From an uncultured Victivallales bacterium (GTDB lineage: Bacteria; Verrucomicrobiota; Lentisphaeria; Oligosphaerales; JAFGRS01): a stretch of DNA of 64,000 nucleotides. The stretch covers positions 1 to 64,000 of the forward strand of contig CAILUI010000342.1 of assembly GCA_903837355.1 (NCBI GenBank), read 5' to 3'. The position numbers and the translations under genes are program-made. This document shows positions 1-8,985 of the stretch, piece after piece; positions within the stretch are counted from its first letter, which is position 1, and each line of letters starts with the position of its first letter. The notes beneath the pieces are model-generated. The model was not told where the DNA came from. It searched no databases and worked only from the letters and a program-made list of their open reading frames with translations.

Positions 1-81
1 AGCCACTGGAACCGCATCGCGGAGGCACTGGCCTCACCCTGGCGGAAGAGACGTCCACAGGTGGACGCACTTACGGACTAG
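1..81 (+). CDS. C-terminal tail of an unidentified protein (partial)
   Basis: An open frame enters from the left edge and stops at a TAG after 26 residues. It contains a basic PWRKRRP stretch near the end. It could be the tail of the gene upstream of the TolC fragment, but there is too little sequence to assign a family, and chance openness in GC-rich DNA is possible. Confidence 0.25.
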   Translation, partial: SHWNRIAEALASPWRKRRPQVDALTD

Positions 82-125
82 GGCATGCCGGGACCTGGGA
101 CAACCCAGCAGACTGGTGATCTTAA

Positions 126-1406
126 TTAGTTAGCGCTTATGCCGACGAGCCCCTCGACACGGACCCCCTGGGCCTCCGTGAAACGCGGGCTCGCGCCCTG
201 TCGTCTGGGGTACGCAAGCGCTTCGTCACGGGCACCGAGCTGGAGATCGCGGGCACGGCGGACTACACCGACGACAGCGCCTCGACAGCCGTTGCCGATC
301 CGGCCTACGCTTCAGGGGCCTCGGCCACGCTGCGCCAGGATCTGCTGCGCAGTTTCGGCCTCAGGACGAACCGCTACGGGATCCTGACCGCCAGGGATAA
401 CTGGCGCACGGCGCAGGAGGGGGTTCGCAACGCCTTGATCAGCACGCTGTTTGAGGTGGAGTCCGCCTACTGGAGTCTGTACTTTGCGGCCGCGGATCTG
501 CAGGTGCGGGAGGAGCAACTGGGCCGCGCCAACCGACTGGTGTCGGTCGCGGAGGCGCAGGTGCGCGTCGGCGAATCGGCCCCGATCGAGATCACGCGGG
601 CCCGGTCCAGTGCGGCGTCACAGCAGGTGGCCATCCTGGCGGCGCGGAGCCGAATTACGGTGCTGCGCCACCGGCTGCTGCGGCAGCTCGGGGTCCTCGA
701 ACCGTCGACCGCCGAGCGGCCGTTGGAGTTGGCAGACTCGCCACCGGAAGCCCTCTTTGTGCCGACGCTGGCCGAGTCGCTGCAGATCGCCTATGACCGG
801 CGCCCAGACTGTCGGCAGGCCGAGGTCGCAAAAGCGCAGGCAGAGCGTACGGAGGCCTATGCCGCCAATCAACGCCTGCCGTCGCTGCAGGTCTTCGGTG
901 GCCTGCGTCTGGCCGGACTCGACGAGACCTTCCATGACAGTCGGCAGGACATTGAGCACGCCGAATACCAGACGTGGATGGTCGGCGCCCGCCTGGAGGT
1001 GCCGCTGGGGAACCGTACCCTGGAAGGTACTTACCGCGCCGCCTGTCTGGATCGGCAGCGCGCCGCAGCGGAGCGGCTGGCAGTGCGTGAACAGGCCACG
1101 CGGGAAGTGGCCGATGCGTTCGAGGACCTGACCACGGCGGCACAGCAACTCGCCGCTACCCGGCAGTCGCGCGACTTGGCTGGGGAACTGCTCCAGGCAG
1201 AGGAGAAGAGCTTCCGTCTCGGACGAAGCTCAAGCCTCGACGTCCTCGCCGCCCAGCAAGCCCTCGCTGCGGCCGAGCGCGAGGAAGTCCGCGCCAAGGT
1301 GACTTACGCCACGGCACTGAGCGCCCTGCACGTCGTCCGCGGCGATTTCCTGGAGGCGAAAGGGCTCGCCGCTGCCGTGGCGGCCGCCGCCGCCCTGCCG
1401 GAGTGA
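126..1406 (+). pseudogene. TolC-family outer membrane efflux protein, 5'-truncated
   Basis: The frame encodes about 426 residues of a TolC-type outer membrane factor, the trimeric exit duct of tripartite exporters. It shows the family pattern of a GTELEIAG strand, the RQDLLRSFG..NRYG turn, long alanine- and glutamine-rich helices and a second repeat with the EVPLGNRT turn. The frame opens directly after an in-frame TAA at 123-125. It has no ATG, GTG or TTG before a TTG at 435, which lies inside the first helical hairpin. The signal peptide and roughly the first 70-100 residues expected for the family are therefore missing. The 44 bases before the frame are unusually AT-rich at the junction. 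A deletion, rearrangement, frameshift or assembly error would each explain this. The downstream part looks intact to its TGA stop. Confidence 0.72.
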
Positions 1407-1475
1407 ACCCGGAAGCGCGCTACGGCAGGTCGTAGTTTGCTGCCGAGCGCTCACCCCGGAGCCGTGTTGCGGGTC

Positions 1476-2744
1476 TCAGCCCAGCGCCAACCGCGGCATC
1501 TTCTCCAGCACGACGCGCTCTGCCGCGATGCACCAGAGACCGTTGTTGGCGACACAGATGCGGTCGAGTTCGGCGAAGACGGGGTTGGTCTTGCCGAGGG
1601 TGCCGAAGTCGGCGATGGCCGTCAGCGGGAAGTCGACCTGGGTGTAGATCAGCTTCTTGCCGCCGGGGATGTCCGGCAGATGCAGGGTGGCCTCTTTCGC
1701 GGCCGTGAGGCCACCGACATGGGTGATCATCATGGAGGGATTGATGCGCCCGGCGGCCATCAGTTCCAGGGCGTCGCGCATGTCTTGCGTGTTGCCACCG
1801 CTGGTGCCCACAATGTGGGTACTGCCATAGTGGACGTTGTAGAAGTTGAATTTGGCGGAGAAGGCTGGATCGGTCGGGCCGGCGAAGAAGTTCAGGCAGC
1901 CATCGCGTCCGAGGATGGCATCGCCCATTTCCACGACCGGAGCCACCGGAGCCATCACGAAGACGTCGTCATAGCCCGTGCCGGCGCTGACGGCCATGAG
2001 GTCCTGCAGCGGACTGCCGGTCTTGGTGTTGACGTAGCGCAGGTCGACCCCGTTCGCCTTGGCATCGGCCACGGTGAGAATAGACGCCGCGCGGTCGAGG
2101 CGGGCTTGATCGATGTCGGTGACGACAACCAGCGCCGGGCGCCGGTGGCCATGCACCAGCAGGTCGACGAGTCCCAGACCCATGGGGCCCGCGCTGGCGA
2201 GGCAGGCGACCTTGCCGCCGGCGCGGATCCCCATCTGGTGGTCGTAGCTGCCGGGCTCCATGTGATACTGGGCTTTGAGGGCGCCGATGATGCAACTCAC
2301 CGGCTCGCTCAACGAGGCCATGAAGAAGGCCTCACCCGTGTACTTGAGCAGGCATTCCATCTCCATGACGCTGGACGGAATGCGCACGTGCGTCGCATCG
2401 CCACCGATGGTCGGAAAGCTGTAGCCGGGGGCGTCCAGCGAGCCCTTGTACATGAGGGCCGGCTGGATCCCGAAGCGGTCACCGGGCGCGAACTGCTGCC
2501 GCCAGCGCGTCCCGACCTCGAGAATCCGCCCGGAGAACTCGTGGCCGATGATGGTCGGATTCGTGGCGCAGTCATCGGGAACCCGCTTGTGTTCGGGGCC
2601 CTGCTTGGCGGCCTTGTAACTGGACATGCAGATCGAGTCGCAGAGGACCTCTGCCAGGATGCCATCGCTGCCCGCCGGCGGGAGGTCGAACGTCTCCAGG
2701 CGCAGATCCATCTTGCCGTAGATGCGCAGTGCGGTTGTCTTCAT
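1476..2744 (-). CDS. SorE-like zinc-dependent alcohol dehydrogenase (L-sorbose-1-phosphate reductase family)
   Basis: This 422-residue medium-chain dehydrogenase closely follows E. coli L-sorbose-1-phosphate reductase (SorE). Shared stretches include MKTTALRIYGKMDLRLETFD at the N-terminus, SDSICMSSYK in the variant zinc region, KRVPDD, IIGHEFSG, GYSFPTIGGDATHV, a Rossmann turn ASAGPMGLG and DGCLNFFAGP. The likely reaction is NAD(P)H-linked reduction of a ketose phosphate or oxidation of the polyol phosphate in the cytoplasm. The ATG at 2744 was chosen because the SorE-like sequence starts there and AGAGGC precedes it; an in-frame extension to 2840 has no family similarity. It is transcribed divergently from lpxK and has no kinase, PTS or sugar transporter beside it, so the in vivo substrate is unknown. 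Confidence 0.82.
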   Translation of the reverse strand: MKTTALRIYGKMDLRLETFDLPPAGSDGILAEVLCDSICMSSYKAAKQGPEHKRVPDDCATNPTIIGHEFSGRILEVGTRWRQQFAPGDRFGIQPALMYKGSLDAPGYSFPTIGGDATHVRIPSSVMEMECLLKYTGEAFFMASLSEPVSCIIGALKAQYHMEPGSYDHQMGIRAGGKVACLASAGPMGLGLVDLLVHGHRRPALVVVTDIDQARLDRAASILTVADAKANGVDLRYVNTKTGSPLQDLMAVSAGTGYDDVFVMAPVAPVVEMGDAILGRDGCLNFFAGPTDPAFSAKFNFYNVHYGSTHIVGTSGGNTQDMRDALELMAAGRINPSMMITHVGGLTAAKEATLHLPDIPGGKKLIYTQVDFPLTAIADFGTLGKTNPVFAELDRICVANNGLWCIAAERVVLEKMPRLALG

Positions 2745-2924
2745 AGTGCCTCTGTGAGTCCGGAAGGACTTCTCGTGTGGTTCGGGAAACAGCCCTAACG
2801 TAGCGCCGGTGCCGGCGCTTGACCACCCCGGTCCGTCCAATGGCTGCCCACATTCGTGCCCGTCGTTCAGCCCGTACCCGGCAATCCGCAGGCGCGGTTC
2901 TTTCGCAACCCTGGCCGGCTGGTT

Positions 2925-2930
2925 ATACTA
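2925..2930 (+). promoter_or_regulatory. Candidate -10 element upstream of lpxK
   Basis: TATACT sits 66 bases before the chosen lpxK start, in an otherwise GC-rich divergent spacer. The hexamer 17 bases upstream (TTTCGC, 2902-2907) is a poor -35 match, so this is only a candidate. The rest of the 2745-2995 spacer shows no other clear element. Confidence 0.25.
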
Positions 2931-2995
2931 TATGCCGACCCCCGGCGACAGGGTCTGGAATGGGCCAGGTCGAGTCCGGTGGCATTGGGGATGGC

Positions 2996-4165
2996 ATGAC
3001 GTTTCGCGAACTACAGGAGCACGCCGAGCAGTACCTCATTGCCATCATGGGGGGGCGGCGGCATACCGCCTACGACCGCTGCTTCTGTGCGGCGCTGTTC
3101 TGCTTGTCCCGCCTGTACCGCGCCTTGGCACAATTGCGACTGACGCTCTACAGCGAGCGCATCCTGCGGCAGCGGATGCTGGGATGTTTCGTCATCAGCG
3201 TGGGCAACCTGACCTGCGGTGGCACGGGCAAGACGCCGGTGGTCGAGGTCTTCGCGCGCACCCTCGCGGCGCAGGGTCGGCGAGTGGCGGTGCTAAGCCG
3301 TGGGTACCGCAGTCGCTCGCCGCCCCTGCTGGAGCAGGTCCGGGCCTTCTTCTTCAATGACTACGATGCGGCGCCGCCGCGGGTGGTCAGCGACGGACGC
3401 CGACTGCTGATGGACTCCGCCACGGCGGGCGACGAGCCTTACATGCTTGCCAGCAACCTGCCCACGGTCCGGGTGGTGGTCGACAAGGACCGCGTCAAGG
3501 CCGGCCGCTATGCCATCCAGGAACTGGGCGCCGATACCCTGCTCTTGGACGATGGCTTCCAGTACCTGCGGCTGAAGCCGCGCCTGAATATCCTGCTGAT
3601 TGACTCCACGGAGCCTTTCCACAACCACCATCCCCTGCCGCGCGGACTTCTGCGCGAACCGATCAAGAACCTGCGCCGTGCCGACTATGTGTTCCTGACC
3701 AAGTGCGAACTGGGCCGTTCCCTGCACCACCTGCGGCGCTTCATCCACCGCCATAACCCGCGCGCCGAAATCATCGAATGCACGCACCGGCCGATGTACC
3801 TTGAGGACGTGTTCAGCGGCGAACGGCGGCCGCTGGAGGATCTGAAACAGCGCCGCCTGGCCGCGATCAGCGGCATCGCCGTCCCCGCGAGTTTCGAGGA
3901 CTTCCTGAGGCGCCTTGGCGGTGACTTGGTCTATGCGGAGCAGTACGCTGACCACCACCGCTACCGCCAGCAGGAGATCATCGACTTCATCAACTGCAGC
4001 CTCAACAAGGGGGCCGAGATGATCGTCACCACGGAAAAGGACGCGGTACGCTTCCCGCGCCTGGACCGCCGCGATCTGCCCGTCTACTTTCTGCGCGTGG
4101 AGATCGATATCCTGAGTGGGAAAGAGAGTTTCGATCAGTGCATCGCCAGGATCTGCTTCCTCTAG
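2996..4165 (+). CDS. lpxK: Tetraacyldisaccharide 4'-kinase (lipid A biosynthesis)
   Basis: LpxK phosphorylates the 4' position of the tetraacyldisaccharide-1-phosphate lipid A precursor with ATP on the cytoplasmic face of the inner membrane. The 389-residue protein has the family N-terminus with a membrane-associated helix, then [19 protein letters not shown] with the Walker A residues GGTGKT at about 75-80. The LLLDDGFQ motif, the ID.T.PFHN...LPRGLLREP region and the late [10 protein letters not shown] motif follow. The ATG at 2996 is preceded by a GGGGA ribosome site and gives a normal family length; longer in-frame extensions to 2819 are GC-rich and unlike LpxK. It shows that the cell makes lipid A and so has an LPS-type outer membrane. 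No other lpx gene is nearby. The stop is TAG at the end of an ICFL tail. Confidence 0.93.
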   Translation: MTFRELQEHAEQYLIAIMGGRRHTAYDRCFCAALFCLSRLYRALAQLRLTLYSERILRQRMLGCFVISVGNLTCGGTGKTPVVEVFARTLAAQGRRVAVLSRGYRSRSPPLLEQVRAFFFNDYDAAPPRVVSDGRRLLMDSATAGDEPYMLASNLPTVRVVVDKDRVKAGRYAIQELGADTLLLDDGFQYLRLKPRLNILLIDSTEPFHNHHPLPRGLLREPIKNLRRADYVFLTKCELGRSLHHLRRFIHRHNPRAEIIECTHRPMYLEDVFSGERRPLEDLKQRRLAAISGIAVPASFEDFLRRLGGDLVYAEQYADHHRYRQQEIIDFINCSLNKGAEMIVTTEKDAVRFPRLDRRDLPVYFLRVEIDILSGKESFDQCIARICFL

Positions 4166-4376
4166 TGGGGTTGCCAGACGTCGCGACCGCTGCGGCCCAC
4201 CGCGACCCGCCGCGACGGGACAAGCGGCCGCGGGCTGTTGCCTTGCTGCGGTTTCCGCGTACAGTAAGAGAGTGTGGGCGAAGGGTGCTTAGGCGGCAGC
4301 GGTGGTGCCGGTACGTACGGGTGTGGAATGCAGTCGGTGTGGCGGGTTGTCCAAGGCTGGGGATACAGAGGCCAGT

Positions 4377-6158
4377 ATGACCAGGATGATGAGCAGCCAC
4401 AGGCGCGCTTCCAGCGTCTTCGTCACGGGCTTGGCGTTCTGCCTGCTGTTTGGGCATCTCTGTCAGGGCGTCACCGAAGGCACTGAGGTGTCTGAACGGC
4501 GCCTCGCCGTGCTCCGGCGACTGGTCGTGGAGCGCCTTGCCCAGGACGGACTGGAGGCAGGGCCGCTCAGCGTCACGAAGACTGTCCTGACCGCCTTCTT
4601 CAGCGCCGAGCCGGACTGCCCGACCGCGCTGACTCTCGCCGAACCTGTGACCGAGGAGGAGTGCAAACAGGCGGCGCGGCAGATGGCGCGCGACCTGGTG
4701 ACCAAGAAGTTCCCGGATCTGGACATGGCGGCCCTGGAGGCTGAGGCGTCCAAGCTCTTCCCGATGCACGCCGAGGGTGACATCGTCGAGGTGGAGTTCC
4801 AACTGAACCCGGCGCGGCGGGAGCGCCTGCGCGGGCCCTACGCGGGGCGCGGGCCGGACTATATCGTCATCGGGCGGCGGCAGATCATGCTCGCCGACAT
4901 GGAGGCGGTCGAAGACAGCGCGGCCAAGATCCTGATGTTCGACCCGCAGCGCAGTGGCGAGCTGCGCCGGAAGTATGTGGAACAGAAGGTCCAGGCGCAC
5001 GCTGAAGCGCGTGACAAGTACGCCGAATCGGTGCGTCAGATCGCCAAGCGTGAACACTACCGCCTGGGTGCCGAGCAGAACGAGGGCCGTGGTTACGTCT
5101 TCCTTGACGGAGCGTGGTATGCGGTGCGTGACGCGGTACCCAGGATCGTCGAAGCGGAACGGGCCGAGCGGCAGGCCGAGCAGCAGCGGCGTGCCGAGGC
5201 CCTTGCGGCCAGCATTCGGGAGGAGGCTGCGGCGTTGGTGCTGGCGCAGACGGCAGTGGCCGACTTGGGCGCGCCGGTGCGCTGGCGCGATCCGGCCGCC
5301 GAGTTGACCGAGCAGCAGGCGCGAGTGGCGGCGGAGGCCAAACGCCTCGCGGCGGTGGCCGAGGAGGAGGCACGCAAGCAGTCCGATGTCGCCGCCGCCG
5401 CCGAGGCGGCCCGGGTGCAGGCCGAGGCGGCGGCACAGCCGCCGGCAGCCCCGTCCGCCGCCGCCCCGGCAGCGGCGGACGCCGGACTGCCCTGGCTGCT
5501 CATCGTGGTCGCCGCCGCCTTGGTTCTGGTTGCGGCCGGCGGCGCCGTTTTTGCTGTCACCCGTAGCCGGCGGCGGGACCCGGCGAAGTTCTTCGCCGGC
5601 AAAGGCCAGGTGCAGAGCGACTTCTGGGCGATGGCCGAGGCTGACCCTGAGCACTTCCGTTACGTGGCCTATCTTTTCCCATCGCAGCCGGCGGCACAGA
5701 GTGCGTTGCTGCAGCTATCCTTTATCAAAGAAGGCCCAGGCGGTCAGTTGAAGTGCAGTCGCGAGGTTGAGTTCGGCACCTATCCACACCAAGGAAAGCA
5801 CGTGGTTTTCATTGGCGGTACCAACCTCCACTACGCCCTCTGGCGCGAGGCCTCCGCCGTCTTGCCGGAGCTTCCCAATGCCGAGTATTTCCGCGTCAGC
5901 GAAGCCCCTGACGTGATGCTGGAGATCCCGGATATCGAGCAGTTGTTGCGTGATGAGACGCTGAAAGTCGAGCACGTCGAGAACCGTGAGGGTGAGGGGA
6001 AGGACTACTCCCAGTACTACGTCTACCGCGCCCCGGACAAGACCAATGCCCTGGAATTCCTGAAGCGGGCCAATGTTACCGAGGCCGGCGTACACGTTAT
6101 CGTGCAGACGCCAGAGGGGACGTGGGGCAAGGACGAGAACGGTATCTACCAGGAGTGA
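4377..6158 (+). CDS. Unknown secreted/membrane-anchored protein with coiled coil and one central TM segment
   Basis: I do not recognise the family. The 593-residue product begins with a basic stretch and a hydrophobic segment (FVTGLAFCLLFGHL) that looks like a signal peptide. A charged helical domain of about 300 residues follows, then an Ala/Glu/Arg-rich coiled-coil stretch and an Ala-Pro linker. A strong transmembrane helix (PWLLIVVAAALVLVAAGGAVF, about residues 371-391) is followed by an RSRRR stop-transfer. The last 200 residues form a soluble mixed alpha/beta domain. The topology suggests a protein with domains on both sides of the inner membrane. ATG 4377 is chosen because the signal-like segment follows it; ATGs at 4386 and 4389 are equally possible. 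It is convergent with the ABC operon, so it is probably not part of it. Confidence 0.6.
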   Translation: MTRMMSSHRRASSVFVTGLAFCLLFGHLCQGVTEGTEVSERRLAVLRRLVVERLAQDGLEAGPLSVTKTVLTAFFSAEPDCPTALTLAEPVTEEECKQAARQMARDLVTKKFPDLDMAALEAEASKLFPMHAEGDIVEVEFQLNPARRERLRGPYAGRGPDYIVIGRRQIMLADMEAVEDSAAKILMFDPQRSGELRRKYVEQKVQAHAEARDKYAESVRQIAKREHYRLGAEQNEGRGYVFLDGAWYAVRDAVPRIVEAERAERQAEQQRRAEALAASIREEAAALVLAQTAVADLGAPVRWRDPAAELTEQQARVAAEAKRLAAVAEEEARKQSDVAAAAEAARVQAEAAAQPPAAPSAAAPAAADAGLPWLLIVVAAALVLVAAGGAVFAVTRSRRRDPAKFFAGKGQVQSDFWAMAEADPEHFRYVAYLFPSQPAAQSALLQLSFIKEGPGGQLKCSREVEFGTYPHQGKHVVFIGGTNLHYALWREASAVLPELPNAEYFRVSEAPDVMLEIPDIEQLLRDETLKVEHVENREGEGKDYSQYYVYRAPDKTNALEFLKRANVTEAGVHVIVQTPEGTWGKDENGIYQE

Positions 6159-6163
6159 TGCCG

Positions 6164-6189
6164 GCGACGGCGCGGCAACGCCGCGTCGC
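6164..6189. terminator. Candidate bidirectional terminator hairpin
   Basis: Between two convergent stop codons, GCGACG pairs with CGTCGC around an inner CGGC/GCCG stem with a three-base loop and a three-base bulge. There is no T-run on either side, so intrinsic termination is only a possibility. Confidence 0.3.
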
Positions 6190-6194
6190 AGGCG

Positions 6195-6920
6195 TCACGA
6201 TACCTTGCCGACGCGGATGTCGAGATCCTCGCGGCGTTGCAGGCGGTCCACGCCGCCGTCCTTGACCCAGAGGATGCGGTCGGAAGTGGCCAGCATCTTG
6301 TGATCGTGGGTGGCGGTGATCACCGTGACGCCGTACTCCTTGGAGAGGGAGCTGAGGAGGTTGATGATCTCCTCCCCGGTGACGAGGTCAAGGTTCGCGG
6401 TCGGTTCGTCGGCGAGGATGATGGCAGGGTCGTTGGCGAGGGCGCGGGCGATGGCCACGCGCTGTTGCTGCCCGCCTGACATCTCGTCCGGCCGATGGGT
6501 CAGGCGGTGGCCGAGTCCGACCCGGGTGAGGACCTCCTGTGCCCGTTTCTCCGCCTCCTGTGGACTGAGGCCGCTGAACAGCAACGGCAGGCAGACATTC
6601 TGTACCGCGTCGTACGCCGGCAGCAGGTTGTAGGATTGGAAGACGTAGCCGATGTGGTTGCCGCGGAAGTGGGCCAACTGTCGTGGACTCAAGCGCGTCA
6701 GGTAGACCCCCGCGACCTCGACCTCGCCGCTGGTTGGCCGGTCCAACGCCCCGATCATGTTGAACAGGGTGCTCTTGCCGGAGCCTGATGGTCCCATGAT
6801 CGAGAGGTACTCGCCGCGGAAGATCTCCAGGTTGATGTTGCGTAGGGCATAGACCACGGTCTTGCCGAGATCAAACTGCTTATTGACGCCCTGCACGCGG
6901 ATGAGGATGTCCTGGCTCAT
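6195..6920 (-). CDS. ABC transporter ATPase, LolD/MacB family (second ATPase of operon)
   Basis: This 241-residue nucleotide-binding subunit has Walker A GPSGSGKST, a Q-loop in VFQSYNLLP, the signature MSGGQQQR, Walker B ILADEPTANLD and the H-loop ATHD. This pattern belongs to the LolD/MacB/FtsE group that powers FtsX-fold permeases by mechanotransmission rather than classical transport. The start ATG lies 20 bases after the stop of the OPT-like gene, so it is the last gene of the seven-gene operon. It resembles the ATPase at 14367-15179 but is a separate paralogue. Which of the two permeases each ATPase drives cannot be told from sequence. Confidence 0.9.
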   Translation of the reverse strand: MSQDILIRVQGVNKQFDLGKTVVYALRNINLEIFRGEYLSIMGPSGSGKSTLFNMIGALDRPTSGEVEVAGVYLTRLSPRQLAHFRGNHIGYVFQSYNLLPAYDAVQNVCLPLLFSGLSPQEAEKRAQEVLTRVGLGHRLTHRPDEMSGGQQQRVAIARALANDPAIILADEPTANLDLVTGEEIINLLSSLSKEYGVTVITATHDHKMLATSDRILWVKDGGVDRLQRREDLDIRVGKVS

Positions 6921-6940
6921 GAATCCGGTATCCTGTTGCG

Positions 6941-8983
6941 CTAGAACGGCAGTTTGATGGCAGACTTGCTGAGGAACGTGATACCGATACCGAAGGTGGT
7001 GATCAGGCCCATGCCGCAACCGAAGCCCGCGCTCACCACGGGGATATACTGCCGCCACTTGAGGCCCAGGCGCTTCCTGAAGTAAAACTGGCCGATCAGG
7101 GCGCCGATGAACTGGATGACGATGGAGTGGGGGATCGTCTGGCCCAGGCCACGAACCACTCCGTAGGTCAGCATGATGGGCGCATTGAAGAACTGGAGAA
7201 CGCTGAAGAGAAACACTCCGAAGCCGCTGCCGCAGAAGAAGTAGAGTGGGTTCCAGGCCTGCTCGAACATGGAGTACTCGCCCATGGTCGCAGAGTACAT
7301 GATGCAGCGGGTAGCCGCATCCAGTTCCCACATGCGCTGAGCGTAAGGGTAGGAGAACGACGGAATGGGGTTAAGGCCCCAGATGAAGTTCATAAAGAAT
7401 AGGGAACTGATGAGGATGATGGGATAGAGGATGATCTGCGTCTTCCAGATGCTGGTGAACTTGGTGCCGGTCAGTTCACACTGGCGGTAGAAGACGACCA
7501 TCATGCCGTAGTTTGCGATGGGCATGGGCACGAACCAGCAGGCGATGCCCTTGTAGCCCGAAAGGATCAGGGCGGCTTCGCGGATCATCGGGATCTCGAC
7601 GACCTGCCCGACCATCCCCTCGAGACGCGCGGTCACGTAGCTGATGAGGGGCGTGTAGACCACCCCGAGGAAGATCAGGATCCAGAGCACGCGGAAGATG
7701 TCCGGGTGCCATGACCCATGGTACCAACGCAGCAGCCCGACCGAGAGGCCGATGTAGATCCCGGTGACGACGAAGTAGCAGAGGGCGATGGCCCACCAGG
7801 GAATGTCGCCACGGCCCAGAGGGACGGCAGTGGACGCGCCTGCAGAAGCTGCCGCGCTGCCACGAAGGCGGCGCTCGTGGCGGGCGTCGAGCAGGTGGCG
7901 GCCAACCTGCCAGAAGCCGACGACGGCAATGGCCACCGCGATGCCGATGGTGAAGCTGAAGTAGAAGTCGACCTGTGTGTTGAACAGGGTCGCGATCGTG
8001 TCATCGCCGAACTTCCAGTTGGAGAGCAGCCCGACTTTGTAGAGCACCGGGTTGGCGACCGCGGTGATGATGAGGCCGATGAAACTGCCCACCATGCCCC
8101 AGTACGGCATGACCATGCCGAAGATGAGATTGCCGAGGTTCCAGTCGATACCGGTGGCGAACGCCGGCAGGTAACGCCCGGTCTTGCCGGTGAAGTCGGA
8201 GAAGGGAATGGGAAAGATCTGGATGGCCGTACCGGTCAGGGCTCCGGAAAGCACGGGCAGGAGCAGGTAGACGGTCCCGAACGCGAGGCCGATGGCGCCG
8301 CCGATGGCGAAGACGCGCCAGCGCCAGTTCTCTTCAGCGTTCTTGGCCGCCTTGGCCTCGATATCCTCAGCCATGGCCATGATGCCTTGCGCACCCACTG
8401 GAGCCAGGGGAAAGGGCAGTTTCTCGATGTCACTGGTGATGCGGAAGAGGCCGTAGCCGACCACGGTATTGGAGAGCTGGCTGAGGAAGGTGCCCACGAC
8501 CGCCATGATCAGCACCGGGGCCCAGTCCATATGAAAGAAATTGCGCACCCCGTACGACTCGGGATGCTCGGTCGCGTTGGGGGCCACCCAACGCGGGATT
8601 TCGTTGGCGATGCCGTTGGCGGCGGCCGCATCGGATTGCACGAAGAACTGATCCCAGAGCAGGCCCGAAGTTCGGCCGCCCGCCAGGCCCAGGCCGCCCA
8701 TCATGGAACCGGCCATGAAGAAGAGTACGAAGATCTCGCTCTTGTTGAGGTGTTTATGGGCGCGCCGGGCAACCTCGATAAAGAGGATGACCGTTACCCA
8801 CTGCGCGGCGCCGCCGATGCCGACGCCGGCAAGCAGACCCATGTAGATGGCACCGGGTACCATCAGCAGGGCGACAAAGATAGCCCCCAGCAATGACGAC
8901 CAGCGGAAGCCCTCCTCGAAGGTGGAGGGGACCTCCATGATCCGCCGGAATTCCTCGAGCTCGCGGTCAAGTCGCCTTGCCAT
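6941..8983 (-). CDS. OPT-like polytopic membrane transporter
   Basis: The 680-residue protein has a short charged N-terminus and about 14 hydrophobic segments. Features recall the oligopeptide/metal-chelate (OPT) transporter superfamily: a glycine-rich early membrane segment (GAIYMGLLAGVGIGGAAQW), SQLSNTVVGYGLFR, LPFPLAPVGAQGIMAMAE before a cytoplasmic loop, and SYVTARLEGMVGQVVEIP. The usual eukaryotic OPT signature is not obvious, so it may be a divergent OPT relative or a related uncharacterised family. It starts two bases after the stop of the giant permease gene and is followed 20 bases later by an ATPase, so it is clearly co-transcribed with an ABC system. The ABC partners are of the mechanotransmission type, which makes co-occurrence with a secondary transporter unusual. 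Substrate unknown. Confidence 0.65.
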   Translation of the reverse strand: MARRLDRELEEFRRIMEVPSTFEEGFRWSSLLGAIFVALLMVPGAIYMGLLAGVGIGGAAQWVTVILFIEVARRAHKHLNKSEIFVLFFMAGSMMGGLGLAGGRTSGLLWDQFFVQSDAAAANGIANEIPRWVAPNATEHPESYGVRNFFHMDWAPVLIMAVVGTFLSQLSNTVVGYGLFRITSDIEKLPFPLAPVGAQGIMAMAEDIEAKAAKNAEENWRWRVFAIGGAIGLAFGTVYLLLPVLSGALTGTAIQIFPIPFSDFTGKTGRYLPAFATGIDWNLGNLIFGMVMPYWGMVGSFIGLIITAVANPVLYKVGLLSNWKFGDDTIATLFNTQVDFYFSFTIGIAVAIAVVGFWQVGRHLLDARHERRLRGSAAASAGASTAVPLGRGDIPWWAIALCYFVVTGIYIGLSVGLLRWYHGSWHPDIFRVLWILIFLGVVYTPLISYVTARLEGMVGQVVEIPMIREAALILSGYKGIACWFVPMPIANYGMMVVFYRQCELTGTKFTSIWKTQIILYPIILISSLFFMNFIWGLNPIPSFSYPYAQRMWELDAATRCIMYSATMGEYSMFEQAWNPLYFFCGSGFGVFLFSVLQFFNAPIMLTYGVVRGLGQTIPHSIVIQFIGALIGQFYFRKRLGLKWRQYIPVVSAGFGCGMGLITTFGIGITFLSKSAIKLPF

Positions 8984-8985
8984 GC

